Both the position numbers and the translations under genes were made by a program. Shown here one piece after another: positions 35,770 to 45,050 of a DNA stretch of 64,000 nucleotides. The DNA is from Bradyrhizobium sp. AZCC 1721 (lineage in GTDB: Bacteria; Pseudomonadota; Alphaproteobacteria; Rhizobiales; Xanthobacteraceae), in contig NZ_JAZHSB010000001.1 of the NCBI RefSeq assembly GCF_036924715.1, positions 4,331,001 to 4,395,000 of the forward strand. The letters are read 5' to 3'. How positions within the stretch are numbered: position 1 is the stretch's first letter; each line of letters starts with the position of its first letter. The notes beneath the pieces were generated by a model. It searched no databases. It saw nothing but the letters and a program-made list of their open reading frames with translations, and was not told the DNA's origin.

Positions 35770-36210
35770 TCAGAGCAGCCCCAGATCGCGCAATTCGCGC
35801 CGCATCGGTTCCGGCATAGCGGCGACGCTTGCGGCGGAGGATTTGCTGAGGTCCGGGGGTGCTGCGTCCTCGGTCAAATAGCGCCAGCCCTGGAACGGGC
35901 GCATCGGCCGCGGTGAGACTGCAAACACTTTGGGCTGCATCACCAGGCGGCACCGCCCGATACCGTCCTTGTCGCGGAACGGTTCGATCGCGATGATCTT
36001 TTCGCGGGCGGCGATTTCACCCTTGATGACCCAGTAGAGCGAACCACCGGCGAGGATCTCGCCGTCGCGCTTCGGCGTCATCCGCGTGATGTGGACGTGA
36101 CGAAGCGGCAGGCCCTTTTTCTTGGCGGTTGCCATCCGTTCGGCAACCCACCCTTTGAGTTCTTTGACCGACTCGCAGCCAACGGCGAGCTTGATGAGAT
36201 GAAGCGGCAT
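35770..36210 (-). CDS. DUF1489 family protein
   Basis: A 146-residue soluble basic protein with the DUF1489 signature (LHLIKLAVGCESVKELKGW, TRMTPKRDGEILAGGSLYWVIKG, GRCRLVMQP). The family is confined to alphaproteobacteria and its function is unknown. Some residues suggest an RNA-binding-like fold, but that is only an impression. The ATG at 36210 gives the family length; an upstream in-frame start would add about 20 unrelated residues. Confidence 0.88.
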   Translation of the reverse strand: MPLHLIKLAVGCESVKELKGWVAERMATAKKKGLPLRHVHITRMTPKRDGEILAGGSLYWVIKGEIAAREKIIAIEPFRDKDGIGRCRLVMQPKVFAVSPRPMRPFQGWRYLTEDAAPPDLSKSSAASVAAMPEPMRRELRDLGLL

Positions 36211-36266
36211 GATCCCGCCGATGTAGCGGCCCAAGCGCGCTTTGAAAAGATCACTCCTTGCGGAGA

Positions 36267-36491
36267 TCACTGCTCGTTGTCGGCAGCCCCCGAAGCCGAC
36301 GGCGCGAGCTGGACCGGCGCCGCAGTGGACGGGGACGGCCGCTTCGGCGCCGGCGGCGGCTTCTTGGCAGCCGCGAGTGCGGGCGAAGGCGCAGGCGACG
36401 GCGGTGTCGCCGCGGCCGGTCGCGGCGCGGCTGGCGATGCCGGCGCAGCAGTGGCCGATGGCGACGGCTTCGCCGGCGGCTCGGGCGTCAT
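36267..36491 (-). CDS. possible proline/alanine-rich small protein
   Basis: A 74-residue reading frame, MTPEPPAKPSPSATAAP onwards, almost entirely Pro, Ala, Ser and Lys. It begins 4 bp after the stop of the upstream membrane-protein gene on the same strand. Such composition can arise by chance in high-GC DNA and no ribosome binding site is evident. If real, it would be an extended, disordered protein. Confidence 0.3.
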   Translation of the reverse strand: MTPEPPAKPSPSATAAPASPAAPRPAAATPPSPAPSPALAAAKKPPPAPKRPSPSTAAPVQLAPSASGAADNEQ

Positions 36492-36495
36492 GATG

Positions 36496-37245
36496 CTAAC
36501 CGCGCGGAGTAGAGGCCGAGGTCGGGAATTCGGCATTGGTCGGCTTCCCCGTCGGCTGGGACGGCGGTAGCGCCGCCATCATGCCGGCCGCAGTCTGCGG
36601 CGGCGCGTTCCACGACGCCGCGTGGCGCATGACCAGGCTTTCGTAGACACGGTCTTCCATGTTGGCCGCGACCTGGCGCGTGTCGGTCAGCGAGCTGAAC
36701 GCGCGGCAGGCCGCTGGCGTACAGCGGTCGCGCGCGGTCAGCACATAGGCCATCAACCCGTAACGGTCGCGCTCGACGGCGCGGCGCAGCGCCAGCAAAT
36801 CGGAGCCGGCCCCCTTGTTCGCGGTGGCGACATCGCCCAGCGAGGTCAACAGGGTGATCTGCGAGGCGGCGTAGGCGACCGCCGCCGCCACCGACTCGGC
36901 CGAACCGAACAGCGCCTTCTCGCACGCGGCCAGCACGGCATCACCGGCAAGCTCGTCGATACAGGAAAGCTGCGGCAATGCGGCGGTGGCCGTCAGAACC
37001 GGCCGAGCCTCCGCCGGCTGAACCGCGTTTGCCGTGCCGAACCCGCGGAAGGTCACGGCTCCCGCGACGCCGATCGCCAGCAGCGTGATGAGCGCCAGCA
37101 CGCCGTTGGCCACGGATCTCTCCGAGCGCAGCAGCGTGATCAGAACCACAAGCCCGACAAAGCCGGCCGTGGCCAGCGTCAGGTACAGCGGAAGGTTCGC
37201 CGAGCGCCAGATCTGATCCAGCGAAGCAGCCCAAGCCCAGTTCAT
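36496..37245 (-). CDS. hypothetical membrane protein
   Basis: A 249-residue protein with two N-terminal hydrophobic segments (YLTLATAGFVGLVVLITLL and VLALITLLAIGVAGAV) followed by a soluble region carrying four cysteines (LSCIDELAGDAVLAACEKALFG and RDRCTPAACRAF), which may form disulfides in the periplasm. The tail is Pro/Thr-rich. I recognise no domain. The pattern of small Ala-rich helices is common in Bradyrhizobium hypothetical envelope proteins. Confidence 0.75.
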   Translation of the reverse strand: MNWAWAASLDQIWRSANLPLYLTLATAGFVGLVVLITLLRSERSVANGVLALITLLAIGVAGAVTFRGFGTANAVQPAEARPVLTATAALPQLSCIDELAGDAVLAACEKALFGSAESVAAAVAYAASQITLLTSLGDVATANKGAGSDLLALRRAVERDRYGLMAYVLTARDRCTPAACRAFSSLTDTRQVAANMEDRVYESLVMRHAASWNAPPQTAAGMMAALPPSQPTGKPTNAEFPTSASTPRG

Positions 37246-37396
37246 GCGCAGTGTCCCTCAACGCAGCATCAAACGCGATCGAAAGGCGAATGCGTCTTTA
37301 TCGCATTCGCTTTTCGGCAGAATGGTTCTGCGAACGGGGCCTTTTGACGGCGCTTTGAACGGAACTCCGTCAGCCGGCTGCTTGCGCACAACTGTT

Positions 37397-37600
37397 TCAG
37401 GAAATCGCGAGCTGGCTTTCCTTGGCGACCCGTTCGAAAGCTTCGGTCGAGCTTTTGATGCGATACTGGCAGTCGTCGCCATCAGTCGGCAGCAGCCGGA
37501 TCACCTCATAGGTGCCGCTGGCGGCCGGTCGGGCCACGTTGCTGGCAGTAAAATAGACAGTCTCTCCAACGGAGTACTTATGCTTCAACGCCCTCTCCAT
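37397..37600 (-). CDS. small hypothetical protein
   Basis: A 67-residue basic protein, MERALKHKYSVGETVYFTASNVARPAASGTYEVIRLLP in its first half. The pattern of short beta strands with a G-T-Y-E-V turn recalls KOW/SH3-like barrels. I know of similar small proteins in rhizobia, without a function. It is flanked by non-coding DNA on both sides. Confidence 0.75.
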   Translation of the reverse strand: MERALKHKYSVGETVYFTASNVARPAASGTYEVIRLLPTDGDDCQYRIKSSTEAFERVAKESQLAIS

Positions 37601-37889
37601 TACGCAAGAACGCCGGCCGCGCTCACGGTCCCGCTAGCTTTCGGCCGACTTGAGAACCCTGTGACAACCTAGCACAGGCCATCGCCCAAAAGCCAGCGGC
37701 ATCGAGGCATGGCAAATGCGCAAATTCTGCATGTTTTTCAGGGCGATAAACGCCAATCCAGGGGGTTCCCGGTCATCCGCCTACCCGGCATCGAAGCCGT
37801 CTTTCCCAAAATCGGACAGTCCGGCGGCGGATTGATCGAGGGCCGCAAGCCGCGGGCGGAGCGCAGCACCCCGCCGGCTCGCTCCGTCG

Positions 37890-38546
37890 TCAGACCGTCT
37901 CGAACCGATCGATGACAAGCGTTTCGGCAAGGCCGGCGCGGGTCCATTCCTGGAATGCCGGCAACGACATCATCGCATCGGAATAGTGCCTCGCCTCGCC
38001 CTCCACTTCGATCGCATAGGTGCGGAAGCGATGCACCACCGGCGCAAACATCGCGTCTGCCCCGCCGAACGCGCCGAACAGGAACGGTCCATCCTTGCCG
38101 TAACGGCGATGACAATCGGACCAGATCTCCTGAATGCGCGCCACATTGGCGCGTGCATCGTCCGACAGATCGACGGCACCGATCGGGCGGTGCAGGTTCA
38201 TGCCGCATTCGTTGCGCAGCGGCATGAATCCCGAATGCATTTCCGCCGAAATCGAACGCGCATGCGCCCGGCGGGCGCGGTCTTCCGGCCACAGCTTCGC
38301 CTGCGGGTATTTCTCGGCGAGATACTCGATGATTGCGAGCGAATCCCACACCGTGACATCGCCATCGATCAACGTCGGCACCTTGCCTGAATCCGAAAAG
38401 CTCAGGATCCGGTCCTTGTCCGCCTTGTCGTTGGTGTAGAGCGGGATGAACACCTCCTCAAAGGGGATGTCATTGGCGCGCAGCGCCAGCCATGGCCGCA
38501 TCGACCATGACGAATAGTTCTTGTTGCCGATGACCAGTTTCAACAT
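37890..38546 (-). CDS. glutathione S-transferase family protein
   Basis: A 218-residue GST. The N-terminal thioredoxin-like domain has the catalytic Ser region NKNYSSWSMRPW, the cis-Pro segment GKVPTLIDGD and the glutathione-binding VWDSLAIIEYLAEKYP. The C-terminal domain is helical. GSTs conjugate or reduce electrophiles with glutathione. The ATG at 38546 (MLKLVIGNKNYSS) matches the family start; the longer open frame upstream is not real. Confidence 0.93.
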   Translation of the reverse strand: MLKLVIGNKNYSSWSMRPWLALRANDIPFEEVFIPLYTNDKADKDRILSFSDSGKVPTLIDGDVTVWDSLAIIEYLAEKYPQAKLWPEDRARRAHARSISAEMHSGFMPLRNECGMNLHRPIGAVDLSDDARANVARIQEIWSDCHRRYGKDGPFLFGAFGGADAMFAPVVHRFRTYAIEVEGEARHYSDAMMSLPAFQEWTRAGLAETLVIDRFETV

Positions 38547-38648
38547 TAGCGGGGAAATCCTGTTGGGACGGGCATGTTGCCATAGTGCGCCGCACACGTC
38601 CAACCTGTACATCACGATCGCACAAGCCATCATCGGGGATGCCGCCAC

Positions 38649-39326
38649 ATGGGCGCCTATTGGGTCGATATCGCCGCCGTCGCCTTCTTCGTCGTCGAGT
38701 GGCTGGCCTATGGCTTCACGCTCGAACACACCGCTTACGGCCGCGACAGCCTGTCGGCGCGCATGAATACCTACCGCGAGGTCTGGGTGCGCAACATGCT
38801 CGATCGCGAGGCACGCATGGTCGACATGCAGATCATGGCCTCGCTGCAAAACGGCACCGCCTTCTTCGCCTCCACCAGCCTGATCGCGATCGGCGGCGCG
38901 CTGGCGCTGCTGCGGGCGACCAACGACGCCTTGGCCGTGCTTCGCGAGTTGCCGGTCGATCTCACCCCCTCGCCCGCGCTCTGGGAGATCAAATGCGTCG
39001 GGCTGATCCTCATCTTCATCTACGCCTTCTTCAAATTCGCCTGGTCGTATCGCCTGTTCAACTATGTCGCGATCCTGCTCGGCGCGATGCCGCCCTCGTC
39101 GCAGCGCGACACGGCGGAAGCAGAAGCCCATGTCATGCGCACGACGCGCCTGTTCGAGGCGGCGGGACGGCATTTCAACCGCGGCCAGCGCGCATTCTTC
39201 TTTGCGCTCGGCTATCTCGGCTGGTTCGTCAGCCCCTGGCTGTTGCTGATTACGACCGCACTCGTCGTGATCGTGACCTGGCGGCGGCAGTTCGCCTCGA
39301 ACGCCTGGCGCGCGATGGGGAACTGA
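38649..39326 (+). CDS. DUF599 family membrane protein
   Basis: A 225-residue integral membrane protein with four or five hydrophobic segments. It shows the DUF599 features LSARMNTYREVWVRNMLDREARMVDMQIMASLQNGTAFFAS and FKFAWSYRLFNYVAILLGAMP. Members occur from bacteria to plants and have no known function. It is divergent from the GST gene with about 100 bp between. Confidence 0.9.
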   Translation: MGAYWVDIAAVAFFVVEWLAYGFTLEHTAYGRDSLSARMNTYREVWVRNMLDREARMVDMQIMASLQNGTAFFASTSLIAIGGALALLRATNDALAVLRELPVDLTPSPALWEIKCVGLILIFIYAFFKFAWSYRLFNYVAILLGAMPPSSQRDTAEAEAHVMRTTRLFEAAGRHFNRGQRAFFFALGYLGWFVSPWLLLITTALVVIVTWRRQFASNAWRAMGN

Positions 39327-39381
39327 CGGGCCGGCGGCTTTATTGATGCCTCAATCCACCTGTGTTATTCCTCCGGCCACC

Positions 39382-39435
39382 ATGATGATGATCCGCATCT
39401 TCAATATCGCTTCGGCCTTTTTCCTCAGCCGCTAA
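39382..39435 (+). other. possible leader peptide with following hairpin
   Basis: A 17-codon frame, MMMIRIFNIASAFFLSR, is followed 6 bp later by a perfect 6-bp stem (39442-39447 with 39452-39457). It lies 137 bp upstream of the dioxygenase-like gene. The FF pair and hairpin recall an attenuator, but there is no Shine-Dalgarno site, no T-tract and no biosynthetic gene downstream. Confidence 0.25.
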
Positions 39436-39572
39436 CGGCTTGCCCGCGCCGGCGGGCGGAAACGAGCGCGTCGGTGCCGCTTTCGGCGCCAGCGCGATTC
39501 AAAGGACCGAATGAGCCGCCCCATTCTCGCTGCGCGCGATGATGCTGGCTGGCCAAGCGATATGAGGATTTC

Positions 39573-40391
39573 ATGCCTTCGAATACCAAGCGACACGTGC
39601 GCGCGCTCAGCGACGCACAACTGAACCAGTTTGTTCAAGACGGGTTTGTCCGACTGGACAACGCTTTCCCCGAGCAGCTTGCCGAGGAAGGCCGCGCCAT
39701 TCTCTGGCGCGACACCGGATGCGATCCCTTCGACAAGAAGACCTGGACGCAGCCGGTGATCCGGCTCGGCTACTACGGACAGGAGCCGTTTCGGAAAGCA
39801 GTGAACACGCCGATGCTCCACGCAGCCTTCGATCAGCTCGTCGGAAGCGGCCGCTGGTGGCCGCGCGCGGACCTCGGCAGTTTTCCGGTGCGCTTCCCGC
39901 ATGCCGAGGATCCCGGCGATACTGGCTGGCACGTCGACCTCAGCTTCCCCGGCCCGTCGGACGATCCAAACGAGCGCAACGATTTCGCCTCGTGGCGAGT
40001 CAACGTGACGTCGCGTGGCCGCGCGCTGCTGATGCTCTTCCTGTTTTCCGATATTGGTGAACTGGATGCGCCGACCCGTATCCGGGTGGGCTCGCACCTC
40101 GATATGGCGCGACTGCTCGAACCTGCGGGAGAAGCCGGCATGTCGCACCTGATGCTCGCCGACGTGGCGGCCGATCTGCCGGAAGCGCTGGCCGTCGGAA
40201 AGGCCGGCACGGTCTATCTATGTCATCCCTTCCTGATCCACGCCGCGCAACCGCATCGCGGTTCGAGGCCACGCTTCATGGCGCAGCCGCCCCTCCATCC
40301 GGCCGAACCTATCCGGCTTGAACGGGAGGATGGCGAATATTCGCCGATTGAAATGGCAATCCGGCGCGCGCTGCAGGAAAACCCGGACTGA
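39573..40391 (+). CDS. phytanoyl-CoA dioxygenase family protein
   Basis: A 272-residue Fe(II)/2-oxoglutarate-dependent dioxygenase-like protein. The iron-binding HxD motif appears as WHVDLSF and the distal His in HPFLIHAAQPHRGSRPRFM, where the following Arg would bind 2-oxoglutarate. The substrate is unknown; the PhyH family covers lipids, amino acids, ectoine and natural products. The ATG at 39573 is preceded by GAGGAT. It lies alone between two unrelated genes. Confidence 0.88.
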   Translation: MPSNTKRHVRALSDAQLNQFVQDGFVRLDNAFPEQLAEEGRAILWRDTGCDPFDKKTWTQPVIRLGYYGQEPFRKAVNTPMLHAAFDQLVGSGRWWPRADLGSFPVRFPHAEDPGDTGWHVDLSFPGPSDDPNERNDFASWRVNVTSRGRALLMLFLFSDIGELDAPTRIRVGSHLDMARLLEPAGEAGMSHLMLADVAADLPEALAVGKAGTVYLCHPFLIHAAQPHRGSRPRFMAQPPLHPAEPIRLEREDGEYSPIEMAIRRALQENPD

Positions 40392-40450
40392 GAAGCGAAC
40401 GATGCCGTCCGGGTTGGGACCCCCGAACCGGGCGGCATTCGCGAAAGTTG

Positions 40451-41287
40451 CTAGCCGCTCGTAAAATCCTGCGGCGTAAAGCTGAGGTCGAGCACCTTCC
40501 ATTCGCCGTAGCGGTCTACCGGCAGCATGGCATAGGGCTGGCAGGCCGAAAGGGCGCGGATGGCGCCCTGCATCAGCAATGGTCCCTTCATGGAGGCGCT
40601 GGCCTCGATCAGGATCGGTTCCGCGGCGAGCCTGCCGTCGGGCGTCATCAGGACACGCAGCTTGACCCTGACGTCGTCGGTGCCCGACAGCGAGGCCGGC
40701 AGTTTCGAGCAGGTCTTGAGGTGCCGCCGGAATTCCGCGATCAGCGTGCTCGAGATGTCGGCGGCTTCGGTCGCCGGCCCATCGAAATTGTCGTCGTCCT
40801 TGTTGCGGGCTTGCGCCGGAGCTTGCGGCTGCAGCGGGAGGTCGGGCGGTAAACCCAGCAGCACCTGATATTTGATCGAGATATCCGGCTCGGGCGGCGT
40901 GTACGCTGGCGCCGCCGGTTGCGATGGTGGCTGTGCCATCGGCTGCGGCGGGACGGGGCGCGGCGCAGCAAGCGCAGCCTGCTTCTGCGGGGACGGCTGT
41001 AGCTGCCCTGATGGCGGAGGTGGACTGGCCGCGGCAGGCGTTTCCAGCAGCGAGAAATCGGGCTGCGGGATTGGCGCCGGTTCCGACCTGGTCTCAGCGG
41101 CTTGCTGCTCGGCCGGATTGGGCTGTTCGGGAATTTCCTGCGGCGTAACGATTTCGACCGGGACCTGCTCGGCGGTCACCGAGCCGAACGGATGCACCTC
41201 CGAAAACAGCAGGAACAGCGTCAGCAGCGACACATGTGCGACTGCCGACGCCGTGATCTCAGTAGGTATGATCCGCCGCAGCTCCAT
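40451..41287 (-). CDS. TonB/TolA-like envelope protein
   Basis: A 278-residue protein with one N-terminal membrane anchor (ITASAVAHVSLLTLFLLFSEV), a long Pro/Gln/Ala-rich periplasm-spanning region (about 40-160) and a C-terminal globular domain (IAEFRRHLKTCSKLPASLSG to LDLSFTPQDFTSG) with two cysteines. The architecture is that of TonB or TolA, which couple the inner-membrane proton force to the outer membrane. No exbBD or tolQR is adjacent, so it may serve as an alternative TolA-like protein. Confidence 0.8.
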   Translation of the reverse strand: MELRRIIPTEITASAVAHVSLLTLFLLFSEVHPFGSVTAEQVPVEIVTPQEIPEQPNPAEQQAAETRSEPAPIPQPDFSLLETPAAASPPPPSGQLQPSPQKQAALAAPRPVPPQPMAQPPSQPAAPAYTPPEPDISIKYQVLLGLPPDLPLQPQAPAQARNKDDDNFDGPATEAADISSTLIAEFRRHLKTCSKLPASLSGTDDVRVKLRVLMTPDGRLAAEPILIEASASMKGPLLMQGAIRALSACQPYAMLPVDRYGEWKVLDLSFTPQDFTSG

Positions 41288-41347
41288 CGTACCGAAATGA
41301 GGTTCGTCTCTTACGGTCGCCAGAATAGCGTTCGGCGACGCGGCTCC

Positions 41348-42175
41348 TCAATCCCATTTCGGCGCGAAGCCGAAATCCGTGAGCCGGCCGCTGGCGCTTC
41401 CCATGGCGGAGATCTCCTGCATGTCCTCGTCCGACAGCTCGAAATCGAAGATCTCGATGTTCTCCGAGAGCCGTTCGAGTTTCGAGGTACGTGGAATCGC
41501 CGCCACGCCCTGCTGCACCAGCCAGCGCAGGCAGATTTGCGCCGCCGTCTTGCGATAGCGGTCACCAATCCGCTGCATCGCGCGATCGCTTTTGATGCGC
41601 CCCTTGGCGACCGGGCTATAGGCCACCAGCGCCATGCCGTAACGTGCGCAAGCCTCCGTCACCTTGGTCTGGTCGAGATAGGGATGATACTCGACCTGGT
41701 CGCAGACCAGCGGTTCCGGGCATGCCGCCACCGCCTCCTCGATCAAGGCCACGGTGAAATTGGATATGCCGATGTGGCGGGCGAGGCCCTGCTGCCTGAC
41801 CCGTGCCAGCGCGCCCAGCGTCTCCACCAGCGGCACCTGCGGGTTCGGCCAGTGCAGCAGCAACAGGTCGACCTCGGTCAGGCGCAGCCGCACCAGACTT
41901 TCCTTGGCGGAACGTTCCAGATCATGGGGCGCGAAATGCGAGGGCCAGACCTTGGTGGTGAGAAAAACCTGATCGCGCTTCACGCCCGCAGCCCGCAGCC
42001 CCTCGCCGACCTCGCGTTCATTGTCATACGCTTGGGCAGTGTCGATGTGCCGATAGCCGAGCCGCAATGCCTGCTCGACGATCCGCGCGCAGGTGCGTCC
42101 ACGCAATTCCCAGGTACCCAGCCCGATCGCCGGGATTTTTGCGCCATTGGCTTCAACAAATAGCATTGGTTGCAT
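41348..42175 (-). CDS. aldo/keto reductase
   Basis: A 275-residue NADPH-dependent AKR (TIM barrel). The catalytic tetrad is visible: Asp and Tyr in RHIDTAQAYDNE, Lys in LTTKVWPS and His in LLLLHWPNP. VAYSPVAKG and AAIPRTSKLERLSENIEIF supply cofactor binding. It resembles 2,5-diketo-gluconate reductase-type enzymes, but the true substrate is unknown. Start is 42175 (MQPMLF) or 42166 (MLFVEA); neither has a strong ribosome binding site. Confidence 0.93.
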   Translation of the reverse strand: MQPMLFVEANGAKIPAIGLGTWELRGRTCARIVEQALRLGYRHIDTAQAYDNEREVGEGLRAAGVKRDQVFLTTKVWPSHFAPHDLERSAKESLVRLRLTEVDLLLLHWPNPQVPLVETLGALARVRQQGLARHIGISNFTVALIEEAVAACPEPLVCDQVEYHPYLDQTKVTEACARYGMALVAYSPVAKGRIKSDRAMQRIGDRYRKTAAQICLRWLVQQGVAAIPRTSKLERLSENIEIFDFELSDEDMQEISAMGSASGRLTDFGFAPKWD

Positions 42176-42279
42176 CCGCGGACCGTTCCCATTATGGGCT
42201 GCGGAAACAGCCGTGCCAACAGATAGCGCTTCGAGCGGAGCGAATTCCGGTACGCGTGAAGAAACGCGCCAAATAAGCG

Positions 42280-42639
42280 CTAGGCGGGCTCCGGTTCCGT
42301 GGCCAGTGCAGCGAACACGGTTTCCGGCGAATGGGCGATCACCGCGAGCAGCGCCCGCGCCGGTCCGCGCGGCACGCGCTTGCCCTGCTCCCAATTCCGG
42401 ATGGTTTCGACGGGCACGCCCAGCCGTGCCGCGAATTCGGTCTGGGTCAAGCAGGCGCGACGACGAAGGTCGCGCACGGCGGGCAGCGCGGCGGTTTCGC
42501 CCGGCGTTGCGTCAGGCATGACGGTCGCGGTTGAAGGCGGCGCCGGCGCGAGGACGGGCATCGTCGGCGCGAGCGGGAACTCCTGCCCGTCACGTAGTTC
42601 GACGATCCGCCCGTCCGCTTTCAGCCGCAACCGCTGCAT
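42280..42639 (-). CDS. helix-turn-helix protein (orphan antitoxin-like regulator)
   Basis: A 119-residue protein. The N-terminal third is a small basic segment (MQRLRLKADGRIVELRDGQEF) and the C-terminal half an HTH_XRE domain (LTQTEFAARLGVPVETIRNWEQGKRVPRGPARALL), similar to the DNA-binding half of MqsA- or HigA-type antitoxins. No toxin gene lies beside it, so it may be an orphan. The ATG at 42639 has a GAGGT site; an upstream Met at 42663 is possible. Confidence 0.8.
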   Translation of the reverse strand: MQRLRLKADGRIVELRDGQEFPLAPTMPVLAPAPPSTATVMPDATPGETAALPAVRDLRRRACLTQTEFAARLGVPVETIRNWEQGKRVPRGPARALLAVIAHSPETVFAALATEPEPA

Positions 42640-42712
42640 GTTGACCTCGTGGGCCAACATCATCGGCGAAGCGCCTTAAGGTCCGATTAACGATAAATGA
42701 GACCTCGTTTTG

Positions 42713-44149
42713 TTACTTCAGCCCGAACCACAGCGTGGCGATGCCGAGAAACGAGAAGAAGCCGACCACGTCGGTGATCGTCGTGACGAACGTTCCCGAC
42801 GCCACCGCCGGATCGGCGCGCACCCGGTCCAGCACCATCGGGATCAGGATGCCGCCGAGCGCGCCGGCCACCAGGTTGCAGATGATGGCGAGGCCGATCA
42901 CGACGCCCAGACCGGGGATCTTGAACCATGCCACCGCCGCGACGCCCGTGATGACGGCAAAGGCGAGACCGTTGACGAGGCCGACCATCGCCTCGCGCAT
43001 GACAACGCGGAGCGCGTTGTTGGAACCGAGTTCGCGGGTCGCCAGCGCCCGCACCGCCACCGTCATGGTCTGGGTCGCGGCATTGCCGCCCTGGCTCGCC
43101 ACGATCGGCGCGAGCACCGCGAGCGCCACCATCTTCTCGAGCTGGCCCTCGAACAGGCCGAGCACGGAGGACGCCAGAAACGCCGTCGCCAGATTGACCA
43201 GGAGCCAATTGAATCGACCGCGCGCGATGGTCCAGACATTGTCGGACAATTCTTCGTCGCTGGTGACGCCGCCGAGCGCCTTCAGGTCTTCATCAGCCTC
43301 TTCCTCGATCACGTCGACGACGTCGTCGATGGTGATGACACCGACCAGCCGGTTGGTGGTGTCGACGACGGGGGCCGCAACCAGATTGTACTTGCCGAAC
43401 ATCCGCGCGACCTCTTCCTGGTCGTCGAGCACCGAGACGCGGCGGCGGTCTTCCTCGATCAGGTCGACAAGCGGCACCGGGCGGCGTGCCCGCAACAGCG
43501 TGTCGAGCGAAACCGCGCCCTGCCAGTGCTGTTCGGAATCGACCGCGTAGATCTCGTAGAAGCGGTCAGGCAGATCGGGGGTGTCGCGCATGTAGTCGAT
43601 CGCCTGCCCGACCGTCCAATCCGGCGGCACCGAGATAAACGCGGTCTGCATCCGGCGGCCGGCGGAATTTTCCGGATAGAGCAGAACGCGCTCGATCGCG
43701 ACGCGTTCGGGCGGCGGCAGCTTTTCGAGGATCTCCTCCTGGTCCTCCTCGTCGAGGCCCTGGAGCAACTGGACGGCGTCGTCGGACTCCAGTTCGCGAA
43801 CGCCCTCCGCAACCGTTTCCGGCTCGAGCTCCTCAAGGATCTCCTCGCGGACGGCGTCATCGACCTCGTTGAGCGCCGAGAAGTCGAAATCGGTGCCCGT
43901 GATCTCGACCAGGGTGACGCGGTCCTCGGGCTCGAGGGCCGCGATCAAATCGCCGAGATCGGCCTCGTGTAGTTCCGCCACCACCTCGCACAACAACGGC
44001 CGGTCGGCAGCATGGATCGCGCGCGCAATCTCCTCGACAAACTCGCGGCGGAGCTGCCCTTCCTCGTCCCGCATCAAAAGATGGTCGAGCACCGATCCCT
44101 GGTCCGGTCGCGCTTCGGCGGCTTGGGCAACGTCGATATTCTCGGCCAT
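42713..44149 (-). CDS. mgtE: magnesium transporter MgtE
   Basis: A 478-residue Mg2+ channel. It has an acidic cytoplasmic N domain (about 30-150, repeated E/D helices), a pair of CBS domains (about 155-280, AAPVVDTTNRLVGVITIDDVVDVIEEEADED), a connecting helix and five transmembrane segments (GRFNWLLVNLATAFLASSVLG, VALAVLAPIVASQGGNAATQTM and following). The cytosolic domain senses Mg2+ and closes the pore. Signature residues are well conserved. It is the only gene of its unit. Confidence 0.96.
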   Translation of the reverse strand: MAENIDVAQAAEARPDQGSVLDHLLMRDEEGQLRREFVEEIARAIHAADRPLLCEVVAELHEADLGDLIAALEPEDRVTLVEITGTDFDFSALNEVDDAVREEILEELEPETVAEGVRELESDDAVQLLQGLDEEDQEEILEKLPPPERVAIERVLLYPENSAGRRMQTAFISVPPDWTVGQAIDYMRDTPDLPDRFYEIYAVDSEQHWQGAVSLDTLLRARRPVPLVDLIEEDRRRVSVLDDQEEVARMFGKYNLVAAPVVDTTNRLVGVITIDDVVDVIEEEADEDLKALGGVTSDEELSDNVWTIARGRFNWLLVNLATAFLASSVLGLFEGQLEKMVALAVLAPIVASQGGNAATQTMTVAVRALATRELGSNNALRVVMREAMVGLVNGLAFAVITGVAAVAWFKIPGLGVVIGLAIICNLVAGALGGILIPMVLDRVRADPAVASGTFVTTITDVVGFFSFLGIATLWFGLK

Positions 44150-44225
44150 GCCGCGCCTCGCCGGTTTGACAGAATGAGGGAACTCGTCTGAGCTACGCTT
44201 GACGCATTACCCAATCGGCTGCGCC

Positions 44226-45050
44226 ATGCGCAATGCCAAATATCACCAACGGCAAATGACCCTGAAATTCGGTGCGGCGCTGTGCTCGGCGGTCGCGATA
44301 TTGATGACCTCGGCTGTGGCAGCGACGGCTGCCGAATGTCCCCGCAAGGACGCGCTCGGCACCTCACGCGTTCTCGCGGTGGATGCCGCTACCTACCCGC
44401 GCGTGGGCCTCAAGAGCTTTCCACAGACGCTTCCGCTGGAAGACCGCGAAGTGGTGCTGACCTTCGACGACGGACCGTGGCCGCCGACGGACCAGAAGAT
44501 ACTGGCTGCACTGGCGCAGGAATGCGTGCGCGCCACCTTCTTCCTGCTCGGAAGGCGTGCCTCCGAACATCCCGAACTGGTGCGAAGAATGGCCGCCCAG
44601 GGGCATACCATCGCGCACCACACCTGGACCCACCACAATCTCAAATACATGAAGCCGGAGGCTGCCATCGGCGAGATCGACAAGGGCATCGCGGCGGTCG
44701 AAACGGCGCTGCACCGCGCGGCCACCACGACCCCGACCACGCCGTTCTTTCGCTTCCCTTATTTTGAAATGACGCCCGCCACGCTGGAGACCTTGCAAAG
44801 GCGCGGCATCGCCGTGTTCGGCGCCGATCTATGGGCCAGCGATTGGAATCATATGACGCCGGCGCAACAGTTGAAACTGCTCACCGACCGGCTGCAAATT
44901 GCCCGCAAGGGCATCATCCTGCTGCACGATCCGAAAGCGCAGACCGCGGCCATGCTGCCGGCCTTTCTGCGCTACCTCCGCGACAATCACTACCGCGTGG
45001 TCCACCTCGTCCCGGCAGATGCCAAAACCGTGTCCGGCAAGGCACATTAG
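44226..45050 (+). CDS. secreted polysaccharide deacetylase (NodB homology), copy 1
   Basis: A 274-residue protein with a signal peptide (LKFGAALCSAVAILMTSAVAATA) and a NodB-homology domain. Catalytic motifs are LTFDDGPW (catalytic base and metal Asp), HTWTHHNL (HxxxH metal site), RFPYFE and HDPKAQT. It removes acetyl groups from glycans such as chitin-like oligomers or peptidoglycan in the periplasm. It shares the segment LPLEDREVVLTFDDGP with the next gene, so the two are paralogues. The ATG at 44226 fits the signal peptide; a TTG at 44199 also exists. Confidence 0.9.
   Translation: MRNAKYHQRQMTLKFGAALCSAVAILMTSAVAATAAECPRKDALGTSRVLAVDAATYPRVGLKSFPQTLPLEDREVVLTFDDGPWPPTDQKILAALAQECVRATFFLLGRRASEHPELVRRMAAQGHTIAHHTWTHHNLKYMKPEAAIGEIDKGIAAVETALHRAATTTPTTPFFRFPYFEMTPATLETLQRRGIAVFGADLWASDWNHMTPAQQLKLLTDRLQIARKGIILLHDPKAQTAAMLPAFLRYLRDNHYRVVHLVPADAKTVSGKAH

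Noticed and set aside
36091..36570. 159-residue plus-strand ORF
   Set aside because: Gly/Ala-rich in its second half and overlaps DUF1489 in antisense; no domain or start signal.
37709..37915. 68-residue plus-strand ORF
   Set aside because: No ribosome binding site, overlaps the GST 3' end, and has no family features.
39509..39622. 37-codon ORF overlapping the dioxygenase start
   Set aside because: Out of frame with the real gene and without a Shine-Dalgarno site.
42280..42639. calling the HTH protein part of a toxin-antitoxin pair
   Set aside because: No toxin-like gene is adjacent; mgtE and the aldo/keto reductase flank it.
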